The notes below the pieces were generated by a model that ran no database searches, was not told where the DNA came from, and saw nothing but the letters and a program-made list of their open reading frames with translations. From Symsagittifera roscoffensis (Eukaryota > Xenacoelomorpha > Acoela > Convolutidae), in the NCBI RefSeq assembly GCF_963678635.1, contig NW_026971739.1, positions 64,001 to 119,454 on the forward strand: 55,454 nucleotides of DNA, in the 5' to 3' direction. The position numbers and the translations under genes were made by a program. Shown here in pieces: positions 22,701 to 35,110 of the stretch; positions within the stretch are counted from its first letter, which is position 1; each line of letters begins with the position of its first letter.

Positions 22701-25560
22701 CAAGTCGCGCCACTTTAGTTTTTCTTAAGTCGTGCCATCAGTTTTTTCTTAAATTGCGCCATTTATGTATTTTCTTAAGTCGCACCTCTTAAGTCGTTTC
22801 TTAAGTCGCGCCTGCAGTCTTTTCTTAAGTCGCGTCGCATATGTATTTTCTTAATTCGCGACGTTTAAACCTTTTCTGAAGTGTCGCCGCTTCACTCTAT
22901 TTTTAAGACGCGCCGCATAAGTCTTTTCTTAAGTCGCGCCACTTATGACTTTTCTTATTTCGCGACGTTTAAATCTTTTCTTAAGTCGCGCCGCTTAAGT
23001 TTTTTTTAAGTCGCGCCGTCAGTCTTTTCTTAAGTCGCGCAGCTTAAAATTTTCTTAATTCGCGCCGTCAGTCCTTTCGTAAGTCGCGTCACCAATGACT
23101 TTTCTTATTTCGCGAGCTTTAAACCTTTTCATAAGTGGCGCCAATTAAGTATTTTCTTAAGTCGCGCCACTTATGACTTTTCTTATTTCGCGACAATTAA
23201 ATCTTTTCTTAAGTCGCGCCGCTTATTTTTTTAAAGTCGCGCCGTCAGTCTTTTCTTAAGTCGCGCAGCTTAGTATTTTCTTAAGTCGCGCCGTTAGTCC
23301 TTTCGTAAGTCGCGCCACTAATGACTTTTCTTATTTCGCGACGTTTAAATCTTTTCTTAAGTTGCGCCGCATATGTCGTTTTTTAAGTCGCGCCTTCATT
23401 CTCTTCTTAAGTCGCGCCATTTAAACCTTTTCTTAAGTCTTTTCTTAAGTCGCGACGTCAGCTTTTTCTTAAGTCCTGCCGCTTAATATTTTCTTAAGTC
23501 GCGCCGTCAGTCCTTTAGAAGTCGCGCCGTCAGTATTTTCCTAATTCGCGCCACCTCACTTGTTTCTTAAGTCACGCCCTCAGTCTTTTCTTAACTCGCG
23601 CCGCTTATGTCTTTTCTTAACTCGCGCCGCTTATGTCATTTTTTAAGTCGCGCAGCTTAAGTCTTTTCTCAAGTTGCGCTGCTTAAGTCTTTTGTTAAAT
23701 CGCGCCGCTAGAGTATTTTCTTAAATCGCGACGTTTAGTCTTTTCTTATGTCGCGCCGTCAGTCCTTTCGTAAATCATGCCACCAATGAATTTTTTTCGC
23801 GAAATTTAAATATTTTCTTAAGTGGCACCGCTTAAGTCTTTTTTTAATTCGTGACGTTTAAACCTTTTCAGAAGTGGCGCCGCTCAAATCTTTTCCTAAG
23901 TCGCGTCACTCAAGTCTTTTCTCAAGTCGTGCCGCTTTAGTCTTTTCTTAAGTCGTGCCATCAGTTTTTTCTTAAATCGCGCCATTTATGTATTTTTTTT
24001 AAGTCGCGCCGTTTAAGTCTGATGTCGAAGTGGCATCGCATATGTATTTTCTTAATTCACGACGTTTAAACCTTTTCTGAAGTGGCGCCGCTTATGTCGC
24101 TTTTTTAGTCGCGCCGTCATTCTCTTCTTAAGTCGCGCCGTTTAAACTTTTTCTTAAGTCTTCTCTTAACTCGCGCCGTCATTCCTTTAGAAGTCGCGCC
24201 GTCAGTCTTTTCCTAATTCGCGCCACCTCACTTTTTTCTTAAGTCACGCCCTCAGTCTTTTCTTAACACCCGCCGCTTAAGTCGTTTCTTAAGTCGCGCT
24301 GTCAGTCTTTTCTTAAGTCGCGTCGCATATGTATTTTCTTAATTCGCGACGTTTAAACCTTTTCTGAAGTGGCGCCGCTAAACTCTTTTCTTAAGTAGCG
24401 CCGCTCAAGTTTTTTTAAAAGTCGCGCCGTCAGTCTTTTGTTAAATTGCGCCGCTTAGTCTTTTCTTATGTCGCGCCGTCAATCCTTTCGTAAGTCGCGC
24501 CACCATGGACTTTTTTTCGCGAGGTTGAAATTTTTTTTAAGTGGCACCGCTTAAGTCTTTTCTTAATTCGTGAGGTTTAAACCTTTTCTGAAGTGGCGCC
24601 GCTTAATTCTTTTCCTAAGTCGCACCACTCAAGTATTTTCTCAAGTCGCGCCGCTTTAGTTTTTCTTAAGTCGTGCCATCAGTTTTTTTCTTAAATTGCG
24701 CCATTTATGTATTTTCTTAAGTCGCACCGCTTAAGTCGTTTCTTAAGTCGCGCCTGCAGTCTTTTCTTAAGTCGCGTCGCATATGTATTTTCTTAATTCG
24801 CGACGTTTAAACCTTTTCTGAAGTGTCGCCGCTTCACTCTGTTTTTAAGACGCGCCGCATAAGTCTTTTCTTAAGTCGCGCCACTTATGACTTTTCTTAT
24901 TTCGCGACGTTTAAATCTTTTCTTAAGTCGCGCCGCTTAAGTTTTTTTTTAAGTCGCGCCGTCAGTCTTTTCTTAAGTCGCGCAGCTTAAAATTTTCTTA
25001 ATTCGCGCCGTCAGTCCTTTCGTAAGTCGCGTCACCAATGACTTTTCTTATTTCGCGAGCTTTAAACCTTTTCATAAGTGGCGCCAATTAAGTATTTTCT
25101 TAAGTCGCGCCACTTATGACTTTTCTTATTTCGCGACAATTAAATCTTTTCTTAAGTCGCGCCGCTTATTTTTTTAAAGTCGCGCCGTCAGTCTTTTCTT
25201 AAGTCGCGCAGCTTAGTATTTTCTTAAGTCGCGCCGTTAGTCCTTTCGTAAGTCGCGCCACCAATGACTTTTCTTATTTCGCGACGTTTAAATCTTTTCT
25301 TAAGTTGCGCCGTTATGTCGTTTTTTAAGTCGCGCCTTCATTCTCTTCTTAAGTCGCGCCATTTAAACCTTTTCTTAAGTATTTTCTTAAGTCGCGACGT
25401 CAGCTTTTTCTTAAGTCCTGCCGCTTAGTATTTTCTTAAGTCGCGCCGTCAGTCCGTTAGAAGTCGCGCCGTCAGTCTTTTCCTAATTCGCGCCACCTCA
25501 CTTGTTTCTTAAGTCACGCCCTCAGTCTTTTCTTAACTCGCGCCGCTTATGTCTTTTCTT
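19775..25560 (+). repeat. Nested higher-order block with 659-, 1,593- and 1,941-bp spacings
   Basis: The rare word AATTCGTGAGG lies at 21,031, 21,690, 22,624 and 24,565. AACACCCGCC lies at 20,731, 22,324 and 24,265. ACCATGGACTTTTTTTCGCG lies at 20,968, 22,561 and 24,502. The spacings show a 659-bp segment inserted as an extra copy inside a 1,593-bp repeat, followed by a 1,941-bp repeat. A longer match links 19,802 to 23,668 and 20,151 to 24,017 (offset 3,866). It then drops to offset 3,534 (20,561 to 24,095), so 332 bp is absent from the downstream copy. Confidence 0.85.
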
Positions 25561-28500
25561 AAGTCGCGCCGCTTAAGTCGTTTTAAGTCGCGCCGTCAGT
25601 CTTTTCTTGAGTCGCGTCGCATATGTATTTTCTTAATTCGCGACGTTTAAACCTTTTCTGAAGTGGCACCGCTAAAGTCTTTTCTTAAGTAGCGCCGCTT
25701 AAGTCTTTTTTTAAGTCGCGCCGTCAGTCTTTTCTTAAATCGAGCCGCTTAGTCTTTTCTTATGTCGCGCCGTCAATCCTTTCGTAAGTCGCGCCACCAT
25801 GGACTTTTTTTCGCGAGGTTTAAATTTTTTCTTAAGTGGCACCGCTTAAGTCTTTTCTTAATTCGCGACGTGTAAACCTTTTCTGAAGTGGCGCCGCTTA
25901 ATTCTTTTCCTGAGTCGCGCCACTCAAGTCTTTTCGCAAGTCGCGCCGCTTTAGTCTTTTCTTATGTCGTGCCGTCAGTTTTTTCTTAAACCGCGCCATT
26001 TATGTATTTTCTTAAGTCGCGCCGTTTTAGACTTTTCTTAAGTCACGCCGATTAAGTATTTTCTTAAGTCGCGCCGCTTAAGTCGTTTCCTAAGTCGCGC
26101 CGTCAGTCTTTTCTTAAGTTGCATCGCATATATCTTTTCTTAATTCGCGACGTTTAAATCTTTTCTGAAGTGGAGCCGCTTAAATTTGTTTTTAATACGC
26201 GCCGCATAAGTCTTTTCTTAAGTCGCGCCACTTATAACTTTTCTTAATTCGCGACGTTTAAACCTTTTCTTAAGTCGCACCGCTTAAGTTTTTTTTTTTA
26301 AGTCGCGCCGTCAGTCTTTTCTTAAGTCGCGCAGCTTAGTCTTTTCTTAAGTCGCGCCGATTAAGTCTATTCTTAAGTCGTGCCACCAATGAATTTTCTT
26401 ACTTCGCGAGGTTTAAACCTTCTCTTAAGTGGCGCCGATTAAGTCTTTTCTTAAGTCGCGCCGCTTATGACTTTTCTTCATTCGCGACGTTTAAATATTT
26501 TCTTAAATTGCGCCGTTTATGTCGTTTTTTAAGTCGCGCCGTCATTCTGTTCTTAAGTCACGTCGTTTAAACTTTTCTTAAGTCTTTCCTTAAGTCGCGA
26601 CGTCAGCCTTTTCTTAAGTCCTACCGCTTAGTCTTTTCTTAAGTCGTGCCGTCAGTCCTTTAGAAGTCGCGCCGTCAGTCTTTTCCTAATTCGCGCCACC
26701 TCACTTGTTTCTTAAGTCACGCCCTCAGTCTTTTCTTAACTCGCGCCGATTATGTCTCTTCTTAAGTCGCGCCGCTCAAGTCGTTTCTTAAGTCGCACCG
26801 TCAGTCTTTTCTTAAGTCGCGTAGCATATTTATTTTCCTAAACCGCGACGTTAAAACCCTTTCTGAGGTGGCGCCGCTTAAATCTGTTTTTAAGACGCGC
26901 CGCATAAGTCTTTTCTTAAGTCGCGCCACTTATGACTTTTCTTAATTCGCGACGTTTAAACCTTTTCTGAAGTGGCGCCGTTTAAGTCTTTTCTTAAGTC
27001 GCGCCGCTTAAGTCGCGCCGCTTAAGTCGCGCCGTTTAAGTCGCGCCGCTTAAATCTTTTTTTAAGTCGCGCCGTCAGTCTTTTCTTAAGTCGCGCAGCT
27101 TAGTCTTTTCTTAAGTCGCGCCGTCAGTCTTTTCTTAAGTCGCGTAGCATATTTATTTTCCTAAATCGCGACGTTAAAACGCTTTCTGAAGTGGCGCCGC
27201 TTAAATCTGTTTTTTAAGACGCGCCGCATAAGTCTTTTCTTAAGTCGCGCCACCAATGACTTTTCTTATTTCGCGAAAGTAAACATTTTCTTAAGTGGCA
27301 CGGATTAAGTCTTTTCTTAAACCGCGCCGCTTATGACTTTTCTTCATTCGCGACGTTTACATATTTTCTTAAATTGCGCCGTTTATGTAGTTTTTTTAAG
27401 TCGAGCCGTCATTCTTTTCTTAAGTCGTTCTTAAGTGTTTTCTTGAGTCGCGACGTCAGCTTTTTCTTAAGTCCTGCCGCTTAGTCTTTTCTTAAGTCGC
27501 GCCGTCAGTCCCTTAGAAGTCGCTCCGTCAGTCTTTTGATAATTCGCGCCACCTCACTTGTTTCTTAAGTCTCACCGTCAGTTTTTTCTTAAGTCGCGCT
27601 ACTTTTCTTCCTCACTTGTTCACTCGCGCAGTCAGTCTTTTCTTAAGTCGCGTCGCATATGTATTTTCTTAATTCGCGACATTTAAATCTTTTCTGAAGT
27701 GGCGCCGCTTAAATCTGTTTTTAAGACGCGCCGTCAGTCTTTTCTTAAGTCGCGCCGCTTAAGTCTTTTTTTTTAAGTCGGGCCGTCAGTCTTTTCTTAA
27801 GTCGCGCAGCTTTATTTTTTTCTTAAGTCGCGCTGTCAGTCCTTTCTTAAGTCGCGCCACCAATGACTTTTCTTATTTCGCAAGAAGTTTTAAACCTTTT
27901 CTTAAGTGGCGCCGATTAAGTGTTTTCTTAAGTCGCGCCGCTTATGACGTTTCTTCATTCGCGACGTTTAAATCTTTTCTTAAGTTGCGCCGCTTATGTC
28001 GTTTTTTAAGTCGCGCCGTCGTTCTTTTCTTAAGTCGCGTCATTTAAACCTTTTCTTAAGTCTCTTCTTAAGTCGCGACGTCAACTTTTTCTTAATTCCT
28101 GCCGCTTAGTCTTTTCTTAAGTCGCGCCGTCAGTACTTTAGAAGTCGCGCCGTCAGTCTTTTCCTAATTCACGCCACCTCACTTGTTTCTTAAGTCGCAC
28201 CGTCAGTCTTTTTTTAAGTCGCGCCACTTATGACTTTTCCTAACGTGCGACGTTTAAACTTTTTCTTAAGTCGCGCCGCTCAAGTATTTTCTTAATTCGC
28301 GCCGCTATAGTTTTTTACTAAGTTGCGCCATTTAGGTATTTTCATTAAGTCGCGCCACTTGAGACTTTTCTTAATTCGTGCCGCCTAAGTCTTTTTTTTC
28401 AAGTTGCGCCGCTGAAGTCGTTTCTTAAGTCGCGCCGTCAGACTTTTCTTAAGTCGCGTCGTTTATGTTTCTATTTAAATCGCGCCGCTTAAACCTTTTC

Positions 28501-28924
28501 TAAAGTAGCGTCGCGTTAGTCTTTTGTTAAGTCGCGTCGCGACGTCAGTCTTTTATTAAATCACGCCGTCACTCTTTTCTTAAGCCGCGCCGCTTGCTTT
28601 TTTTTAAACTCCCGCCGCTTAAGTCTATTCTTGAGTCGCGCCGCGTAAATTTTTTTAAAGTCGCGCCGTCAGCATTTTCTTAAGTCGTGCGATAGTCTTT
28701 TCTTAAGTCGAGCCATCAGTCTTTTCGTGAGTCGCGCCGTCAGTCTTTTCCCAAATCGGGCCCCCTAACTCTTTTCTTAAGTCGCGCCGTCAGTATTTTC
28801 CCAAGTCGCGCCCCCTAACTCGTTTTTTAAGTCGCGCCGTCAGTTTTTTTACGTCGTGTCGCTTATGTCTTTTTTGAAGTTGCGCCGTTTTAACCTTTTC
28901 GTAAGTCACGCCGCTTAAGCCTTT
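25561..28924 (+). repeat. Minisatellite, diverged block
   Basis: The dimer of an ACTTATGA-connected monomer followed by the TTCGCGACGTTTAAA variant is frequent here. Relatives of the previous block persist, such as ACCATGG at 25,796 and CTAATTCGCGCCACCTCACT near 25,484, 26,686, 27,540 and 28,163. Spacing is irregular. Confidence 0.65.
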
Positions 28925-31900
28925 TCTTAAGTCCCGCTGCTTAAGTCGTTTCTTAGTTCGCTGCCTCAGTCTTTTCTTAAGTCGCGCCACTTAAAACTTT
29001 TCTTAATTCGCGACGTTTAAATCTTTTCTTAAGTCCTGCCGCTTAGTCTTTTCTTAAGTCGCGCCGTCAGTACTTTAGAAGTCTCGCGGTCAGTCTTTTC
29101 CTAATTCCCGCCACCTCACTTGTTTCTTAAGTTTTTTAAGTCGCACCGTTAGTCTTTTCTTAAGTCGCGCCTTGTATGGATTTTCCTAATGCGCGACATT
29201 TAAACTTTTTCTTAGGTCGCGCCGCTCAAGTCTTTTCCGTCAGTCATTTCGTATGTCACGCCGTCAGTGTTTTCCTAAGTCGCGCCGCTTAAGTGTCGTC
29301 TCTTAAGTCACACCCTCAGTCTTTTCTTAACTCGCACCGCTTATGTCTTTTCTTAAGTCACACCGCTTAAACCTTTTCTTAATTCGCGCCGCTAAAGTCT
29401 TTTACTAAGTCGCACCGCTTAAAACTTTTCCTGAGTCGTGCTGCTTAAATCTCTTAAATCACTTAAATTGTGCTGCTTTTCTTTCTCGCGCTGCAGTCAT
29501 TCTTCTCTTATGTCGCGCCGTTTAAGTATTTTCTTAAGTCCCGCTGCTTAAGTCGTTTCTTAGGTCGCTGCCTCAGTCTTTTCTTAAGTCGCGCCTTTTA
29601 TGACTTTTCTTAATTCGCGACGTTTAAATCTTTTCTTAAGTCCTGCCGCTTAGTCTTTTCTTAAGTCGCGCCGTCAGTACTTTAGAAGTCGCGCCGTCAG
29701 TCTTTTCCTAATTCCCGCCACCTCACTTGTTTCTTAAGTTTCTTTAGTCGCACCGTTAGTTTTTTCTTAAGTCGCGCCTTGTATGGCTTTTCCTAATGCG
29801 CGACATTTAAACTTTTTCTTAGGTCGCGCCGCTCAAGTCTTTTCCGTCAGTCATTTGGTAAGTCGCGCCGTCAGTGTTTTCCTAAGTCGCGCCGCTTAAG
29901 TGTCGTCTCTTAAGTCACACCCTCAGTCTTTTCTTAACTCGCACCGCTTATGTCTTTTCTTAAGTCACACCGCTTAAACCTTTTCTTAATTCGCGCCGCT
30001 AAAGTCTTTTACTAAGTCGCACCGCTTAAAACTTTTCCTGAGTCGTGCTGCTTAAATATCTCAAATCACTTAAATCTTGCTGCTTTTCTTTCTCGCGCTG
30101 CCGTCATTCCTCTCTTATGTCGCGCCGTTTAAGTCTTTTCTTAAGTCCCGCTGCTTAAGTCGTTTCTTAGGTCGCTGCCTCAGTCTTTTCTTAAGTCGCG
30201 CCACTTATGACTTTTCTTAATTCGCGACGTTTAAATATTTTCTTAAGTCCTGCCGCTTAACCTTTTCTTAAGTCGCGCCGTCAGTATTTTAGAAGTCGCG
30301 CCGTCAGTCTTTTCCTAATTCCCGCTACCTCACTTGTTTCATAAATTTCTTAAGTCGCACCGTTAGTCTTTTCTTAAGTCGCGCATTTGTATGACTTTTC
30401 CTAATGCGCGACGTTTAAACTTTTTTTAGGTCGCGCCGCTCAAGTCTTTTCCGTCAGTCATTTCGTAAGTCGCGCCGTCAGTGTTTTCCTATGTCGCGCC
30501 GCTTAAGTGTCGTCTCTTAAGTCACACCCTCAGTCTTTTCTTAACTCGCACCGCTTATGTCTTTTCTTAAGTCACACCGCTCAAACCTTTTCTTAATTCG
30601 CGCCGCTAAAGTCTTTTACTAAGTCGCACCGCTTAAAACTTTTCCTGAGTCGTGCTGCTTAAATATCTCAAATCACTTAAATCTTGCTGCTTTTCTTTCT
30701 CGCGCTGCCGTCATTCCTCTCTTATGTCGCGCCGTTTAAGTCTTTTCTTAAGTCCCGCTGCTTAAGTCGTTTCTTAGGTCGCTGCCTCAGTCTTTTCTTA
30801 AGTCGCGCCACTTATGACTTTTCTTAATTCGCGACGTTTAAATATTTTCTTAAGTCCTGCCGCTTAATCTTTTCTTAAGTCGCGCCGTCAGTATTTTAGA
30901 AGTCGCGCCGTCAGTCTTTTCCTAATTCCCGCTACCTCACTTGTTTCATAAATTTCTTAAGTCGCACCGTTAGTCTTTTCTTAAGTCGCGCATTTGTATG
31001 ACTTTTCCTAATGCGCGACGTTTAAACTTTTTTTAGGTCGCGCCGCTCAAGTCTTTTCCGTCAGTCATTTCGTAAGTCGCGCCGTCAGTGTTTTCATATG
31101 TCGCGCCGCTTAAGTGTCGTCTCTTAAGTCACACCCTCAGTCTTTTCTTAACTCGCACCGCTTATGTCTTTTCTTAATTCACACCGCTTAAACCTTTTCT
31201 TAATTCGCGCCGCTAAAGTATTTTACTAAGTCGCACCGCCTAAAACTTTTCCTGAGTCGTGCTGCTTAAATATCTCAAATCACTTAAATCGTGCTGCTTT
31301 TCTTTCTCGCGCTGCCGTCATTCCTCTCTTATGTCGCGCCGTTTAAGTCTTTTCTTAAGTCCCGCTGCTTAAGTCGTTTCTTAGGTCGCTGCCTCAGTCT
31401 TTTCTTAAGTCGCGCCACTTATGACTTTTCTTAATTCGCGACGTTTAAATATTTTCTTAAGTCCTGTCGCTTAATCTTTTCTTAAGTCGCGCCGTCAGTA
31501 CATTAGAAGTCGCGCCGTCAGTTTTTTCCTAATTCCCGCTACCTCACTTGTTTCTTAAGTTTCTTAAGTCGCACCGTTAGTCTTTTCTTAAGTCACGCAT
31601 TTGTATGGTTTTCCTAATGCGCGACGTTTAAACTTTTTTTTAGGTCGCGCCGCTCAAGTCTTTTCCGTCAGTCGTTTCGTAAGTCGCGCCGTCAGTGTTT
31701 TCCTAAGTCGCGCCGCTTAAGTGTCGTCTCTTAAGTCACACCCTCAGTCTTTTCTTAACTCGCACCGCTTATGTCTTTTCTTAAGTCAAACCGCTTAAAC
31801 CTTTTCTTAATTCGCGCCGCTAAAGTCTTTTACTAAGTCGCACCGCTTAAAACTTTTCCTGAGTCGTGCTGCTTAATTCTCTTAAATCACTTAAATTGTG

Positions 31901-32445
31901 CTGCTTTTCTTTCTCGCGCTGCAGTCATTCTTCTCTTATGTCGCGCCGTTTAAGTTTTTTCTTAAGTCCCGCTGCTTAAGTCGTTTCTTAGGTCGCTGCC
32001 TCAGTCTTTTCTTTAGTCGCGCCTTTTATGACTTTTCTTAATTCGCGACGTTTAAATCTTTTCTTAAGTCCTGCCGCTTAGTCTTTTCTTAAGTCGCGCC
32101 GTCAGTACTTTAGAAGTCGCGCCGTCAGTCTTTTCCTAATTCCCGCCACCTCACTTGTTTCTTAAGTTTCTTTAGTCGCACCGTTAGTTTTTTCTTAAGT
32201 CGCGCCTTGTATGGCTTTTCCTAATGCGCGACATTTAAACTTTTTCTTAGGTCGCGCCGCTCAAGTCTTTTCCGTCAGTCATTTCGTAAGTCGCGCCGTC
32301 AGTGTTTTCCTAAGTCGCGCCGCTTAAGTGTCGTCTCTTAAGTCACACCCTCAGTCTTTTCTTAACTCGCGCCGCTTATGTCTTTTCTTAAGTCACACCG
32401 CTTAAACCTTTTCTTATTTCGCGCCGCTAAAGTCTTTTACTAAGT
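28925..32445 (+). repeat. 607-bp higher-order repeat, 5.8 copies
   Basis: The marker GTGTCGTCTCTTAAGTCACA occurs at 29,293, 29,900, 30,507, 31,114, 31,721 and 32,328, each exactly 607 bp apart. A second marker, CCGCTGCTTAAGTCG, at 28,934 and 29,541 confirms the period. Each unit contains about 24 monomer-sized segments plus a stretch that departs from the monomer pattern (AAATCACTTAAAT, then GCTTTTCTTTCTCGCGCTGC). The match starts near 28,925 and ends near 32,445. Copies differ by few substitutions, so the block is young relative to its neighbours. Confidence 0.92.
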
Positions 32446-33589
32446 CGCGCCACATGAGTCGTTTCTTCAGTCGCGCTGTCAGTCTTTTCATAAGTCGCAC
32501 CGCTTAAGTCTTATCTTAAGTCGCGCCTTCACTCTTTACTTAGATCGAGCCGTCAGTTTTTTCTTAAAACGCGCCGCTTATGTTTTTTCTTAAGTCGCAC
32601 CGCTTAAACTTTTTCTTAAATGGCAACGCTTAAGTCTTGTCTTAAGTCGCTCCGTCAGTCTTTTCTTAAGACGCGCCGTCAGTCTTTTCTTAAGTTGCGC
32701 CGCTTAAGTCTTTTCTTAAGTCGCGCCGCTTTTGTTTTTTCTTAAGTCGCGCCGTCAGTCTTTTCTTAAGGCGCGCCGCTAAATTCTTTTCTTAAGTCGC
32801 GCCGCTTAAGTCTTTTCTTACGTCGCGCCGCTAAAGTCTTTTCTTAAGTCGCGTCGACAGTAATTTCTTAAGTCGCGCCACTTATCACTTTTCTTAATTC
32901 GCGAAGTTTAAACCTTTCTTAAGTCGCGCCGCTTTAGTCTTTTCTTAAGTCGTGTCGTCAGTCCTTTCGCAAGTCGGGCCGTCAATTTTTTCGTAAGTCG
33001 CACCGCTCAAACCTTTTCTTAAATGACAACGCTTAAGTCTTGTCTTGAGTCGCGCCTTCAGTCTTTTTTTAAGACACGCCGTCAGTCTTTTCCTAAGTCG
33101 TGCCGCATGAGTCTTTTTTAAGTCGCGCGGCTTAAGTCTTTTCTTCAGTCGCGCGGTCAGTCTTTTCATAAGTCGCGCCGCTTAAAATTGATCTTAGGTC
33201 GCACCGTCACTCTTTTCTTAGATCGAGCCGTCAATTTTTTTCTTAAAACGCGCCGCTTATGTTTTTTTCTTAAGTCCAACCGCTTCAACCTTTTCTTAAA
33301 TGGCAACCCTTAAGTCTTGTCTTAAGTCGCTCCGTCAGTCTTTTCTTAAGTTGCGCCGCTTAAGTCTTTTCTTAAGTCGCGCCGCTTATGTTTTTTCTTA
33401 AGTCGCACCGTCAGTCTTTTCTAAGTTGCGCCGCTAAATTCTTTTCTTAAGTCGCGCCCCTAAGTTTTTTCTTAAGTCGCGCCGCTAAAGTTTTTGCTTA
33501 AGTCGCGCCGTCAGTCATTTCATAAGTCGCGCCGCTTAAGTTTTTTTTAAGTCCCTCTGTTTAAGTAATTTCTTAAGTCGTGCCGTCAG
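32446..33589 (+). repeat. Minisatellite, irregular block
   Basis: Ordinary monomers with a loose duplication: the AAATGGCAACGCTTAAGTC-type variant recurs near 32,618 and 33,297, with a further diverged copy (AAATGACAACGC) near 33,022. The minus-strand frame at 32945-33169 is a repeat by-product. Confidence 0.6.
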
Positions 33590-35110
33590 TCTTTTCTTAA
33601 GTCGCGCCGCTTAAGTCTTTTCTTAAGTCGCGCCGCTTAAGTCTTTTCTCAAGTCGCGCCGTCAGTCTTTTCATAAGTCACGCCGCTTAAGTCTTATCTT
33701 AAATCGCGCCGCTTAAGTTTTTTTAAGTCGCGCCGTTTAAGTTTTTTCTTAAGTCGTGCCGTCAGTCTTTTCTTAAGTCGCGCCGCTTAAGTCTTTTCTT
33801 AAGTTGCGCTGCTTAAGTCTTTTCTTAAGTCGCGCCGTCAGTCTTTTCATAAGTCGCGCTGCTTAAATCTTATCTTAAGTCGCGCCGCTTAAGTCTTTTC
33901 TCAAGTCGCGCAGTCAGTCTTTTCATAAGTCGCGCCGCTTAAGTCTTATCTTAAATCGCGCCGCTTAAGTTTTATTAAGTCGCGCCGTTTAAGTTTTTTC
34001 TTAAGTCGTGCCGTCAGTCTTTTCTTAAGTCGCGCCGCTTAAGTCTTTTCTTAAGTCGCGCTGCTTAAGTCTTTTCTTAAGTCGCGCCGTCAGTCTTTTC
34101 ATAAGTCGCGCCGCTTAAGTCTTTTCTTAAGTCGCGCCGCTTAAGTCTTTTCTCAAGTCGCGCAGTCAGTCTTTTCATAAGTCGCGCCGCTTAAGTCTTA
34201 TCTTAAATCGCGCCGCTTAAGTTTTATTAAGTCGCGCCGTTTAAGTTTTTTCTTAAGTCGTGCCGTCAGTCTTTTCTTAAGTCGCGCCGCTTAAGTCTTT
34301 TCTTAAGTCGCGCTGCTTAAGTCTTTTCTTAAGTCGCGCCGTCAGTCTTTTCATAAGTCGCGCTGCTTAAATCTTATCTTAAGTCGCGCCGGTTAAGTTT
34401 TTTTAAGTCTCTCTGTTTAAGTAATTTCTTAAGTCGTGCCGTCAGTATTTTCTTAAGTCGCGCCGCTTAAGTCTTTTCTTAAGTCGCGCCGCTTAAGTCT
34501 TTTCTCAAGTCGCGCAGTCAGTCTTTTCATAAGTCGCGCCGCTTAAGTCTTATCTTAAATCGCGCCGCTTAAGTTTTATTAAGTCGCGCCGTTTAAGTTT
34601 TTTCTTAAGTCGTGCCGTCAGTCTTTTCTTAAGTCGCGCCGCTTAAGTCTTTTCTTAAGTCGCGCTGCTTAAGTCTTTTCTTAAGTCGCGCCGTCAGTCT
34701 TTTCATAAGTCGCGCTGCTTAAATCTTATCTTAAGTCGCGCCGGTTAAGTTTTTTTAAGTCCCTCTGTTTAAGTAATTTCTTAAGTCGTGCCGTCAGTAT
34801 TTTCTTAAGTCGCGCCGCTTAAGTCTTTTCTTAAGTCGCGCCGCTTAAGTCTTTTCTCAAGTCGCGCAGTCAGTCTTTTCATAAGTCGCGCCGCTTAAGT
34901 CTTATCTTAAATCGCGCCGCTTAAGTTTTATTAAGTCGCGCCGTTTAAGTTTTTTCTTAAGTCGTGCCGTCAGTCTTTTCTTAAGTCGCGCCGCTTAAGT
35001 ATTTTCTTAAGTCGCGCTGCTTAAGTCTTTTCTTAAGTCGGGCCGTCAGTCTTTTCATAAGTCGCGCTGCATAAATCTTATCTTAAGTCGCGCCGCCTAA
35101 GTATTTTTTT
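33590..35110 (+). repeat. 252/352-bp higher-order repeat block
   Basis: The junction TTAAGTCGCGCCGTTTAAG after a shortened monomer occurs at 33,723, 33,975, 34,227, 34,579 and 34,931, giving spacings of 252, 252, 352 and 352. The longer unit equals the shorter one plus about four monomers that include TCTCTGTTTAAGTAATTTC or its CCTCTG form. The array therefore grew in two steps. Confidence 0.88.
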
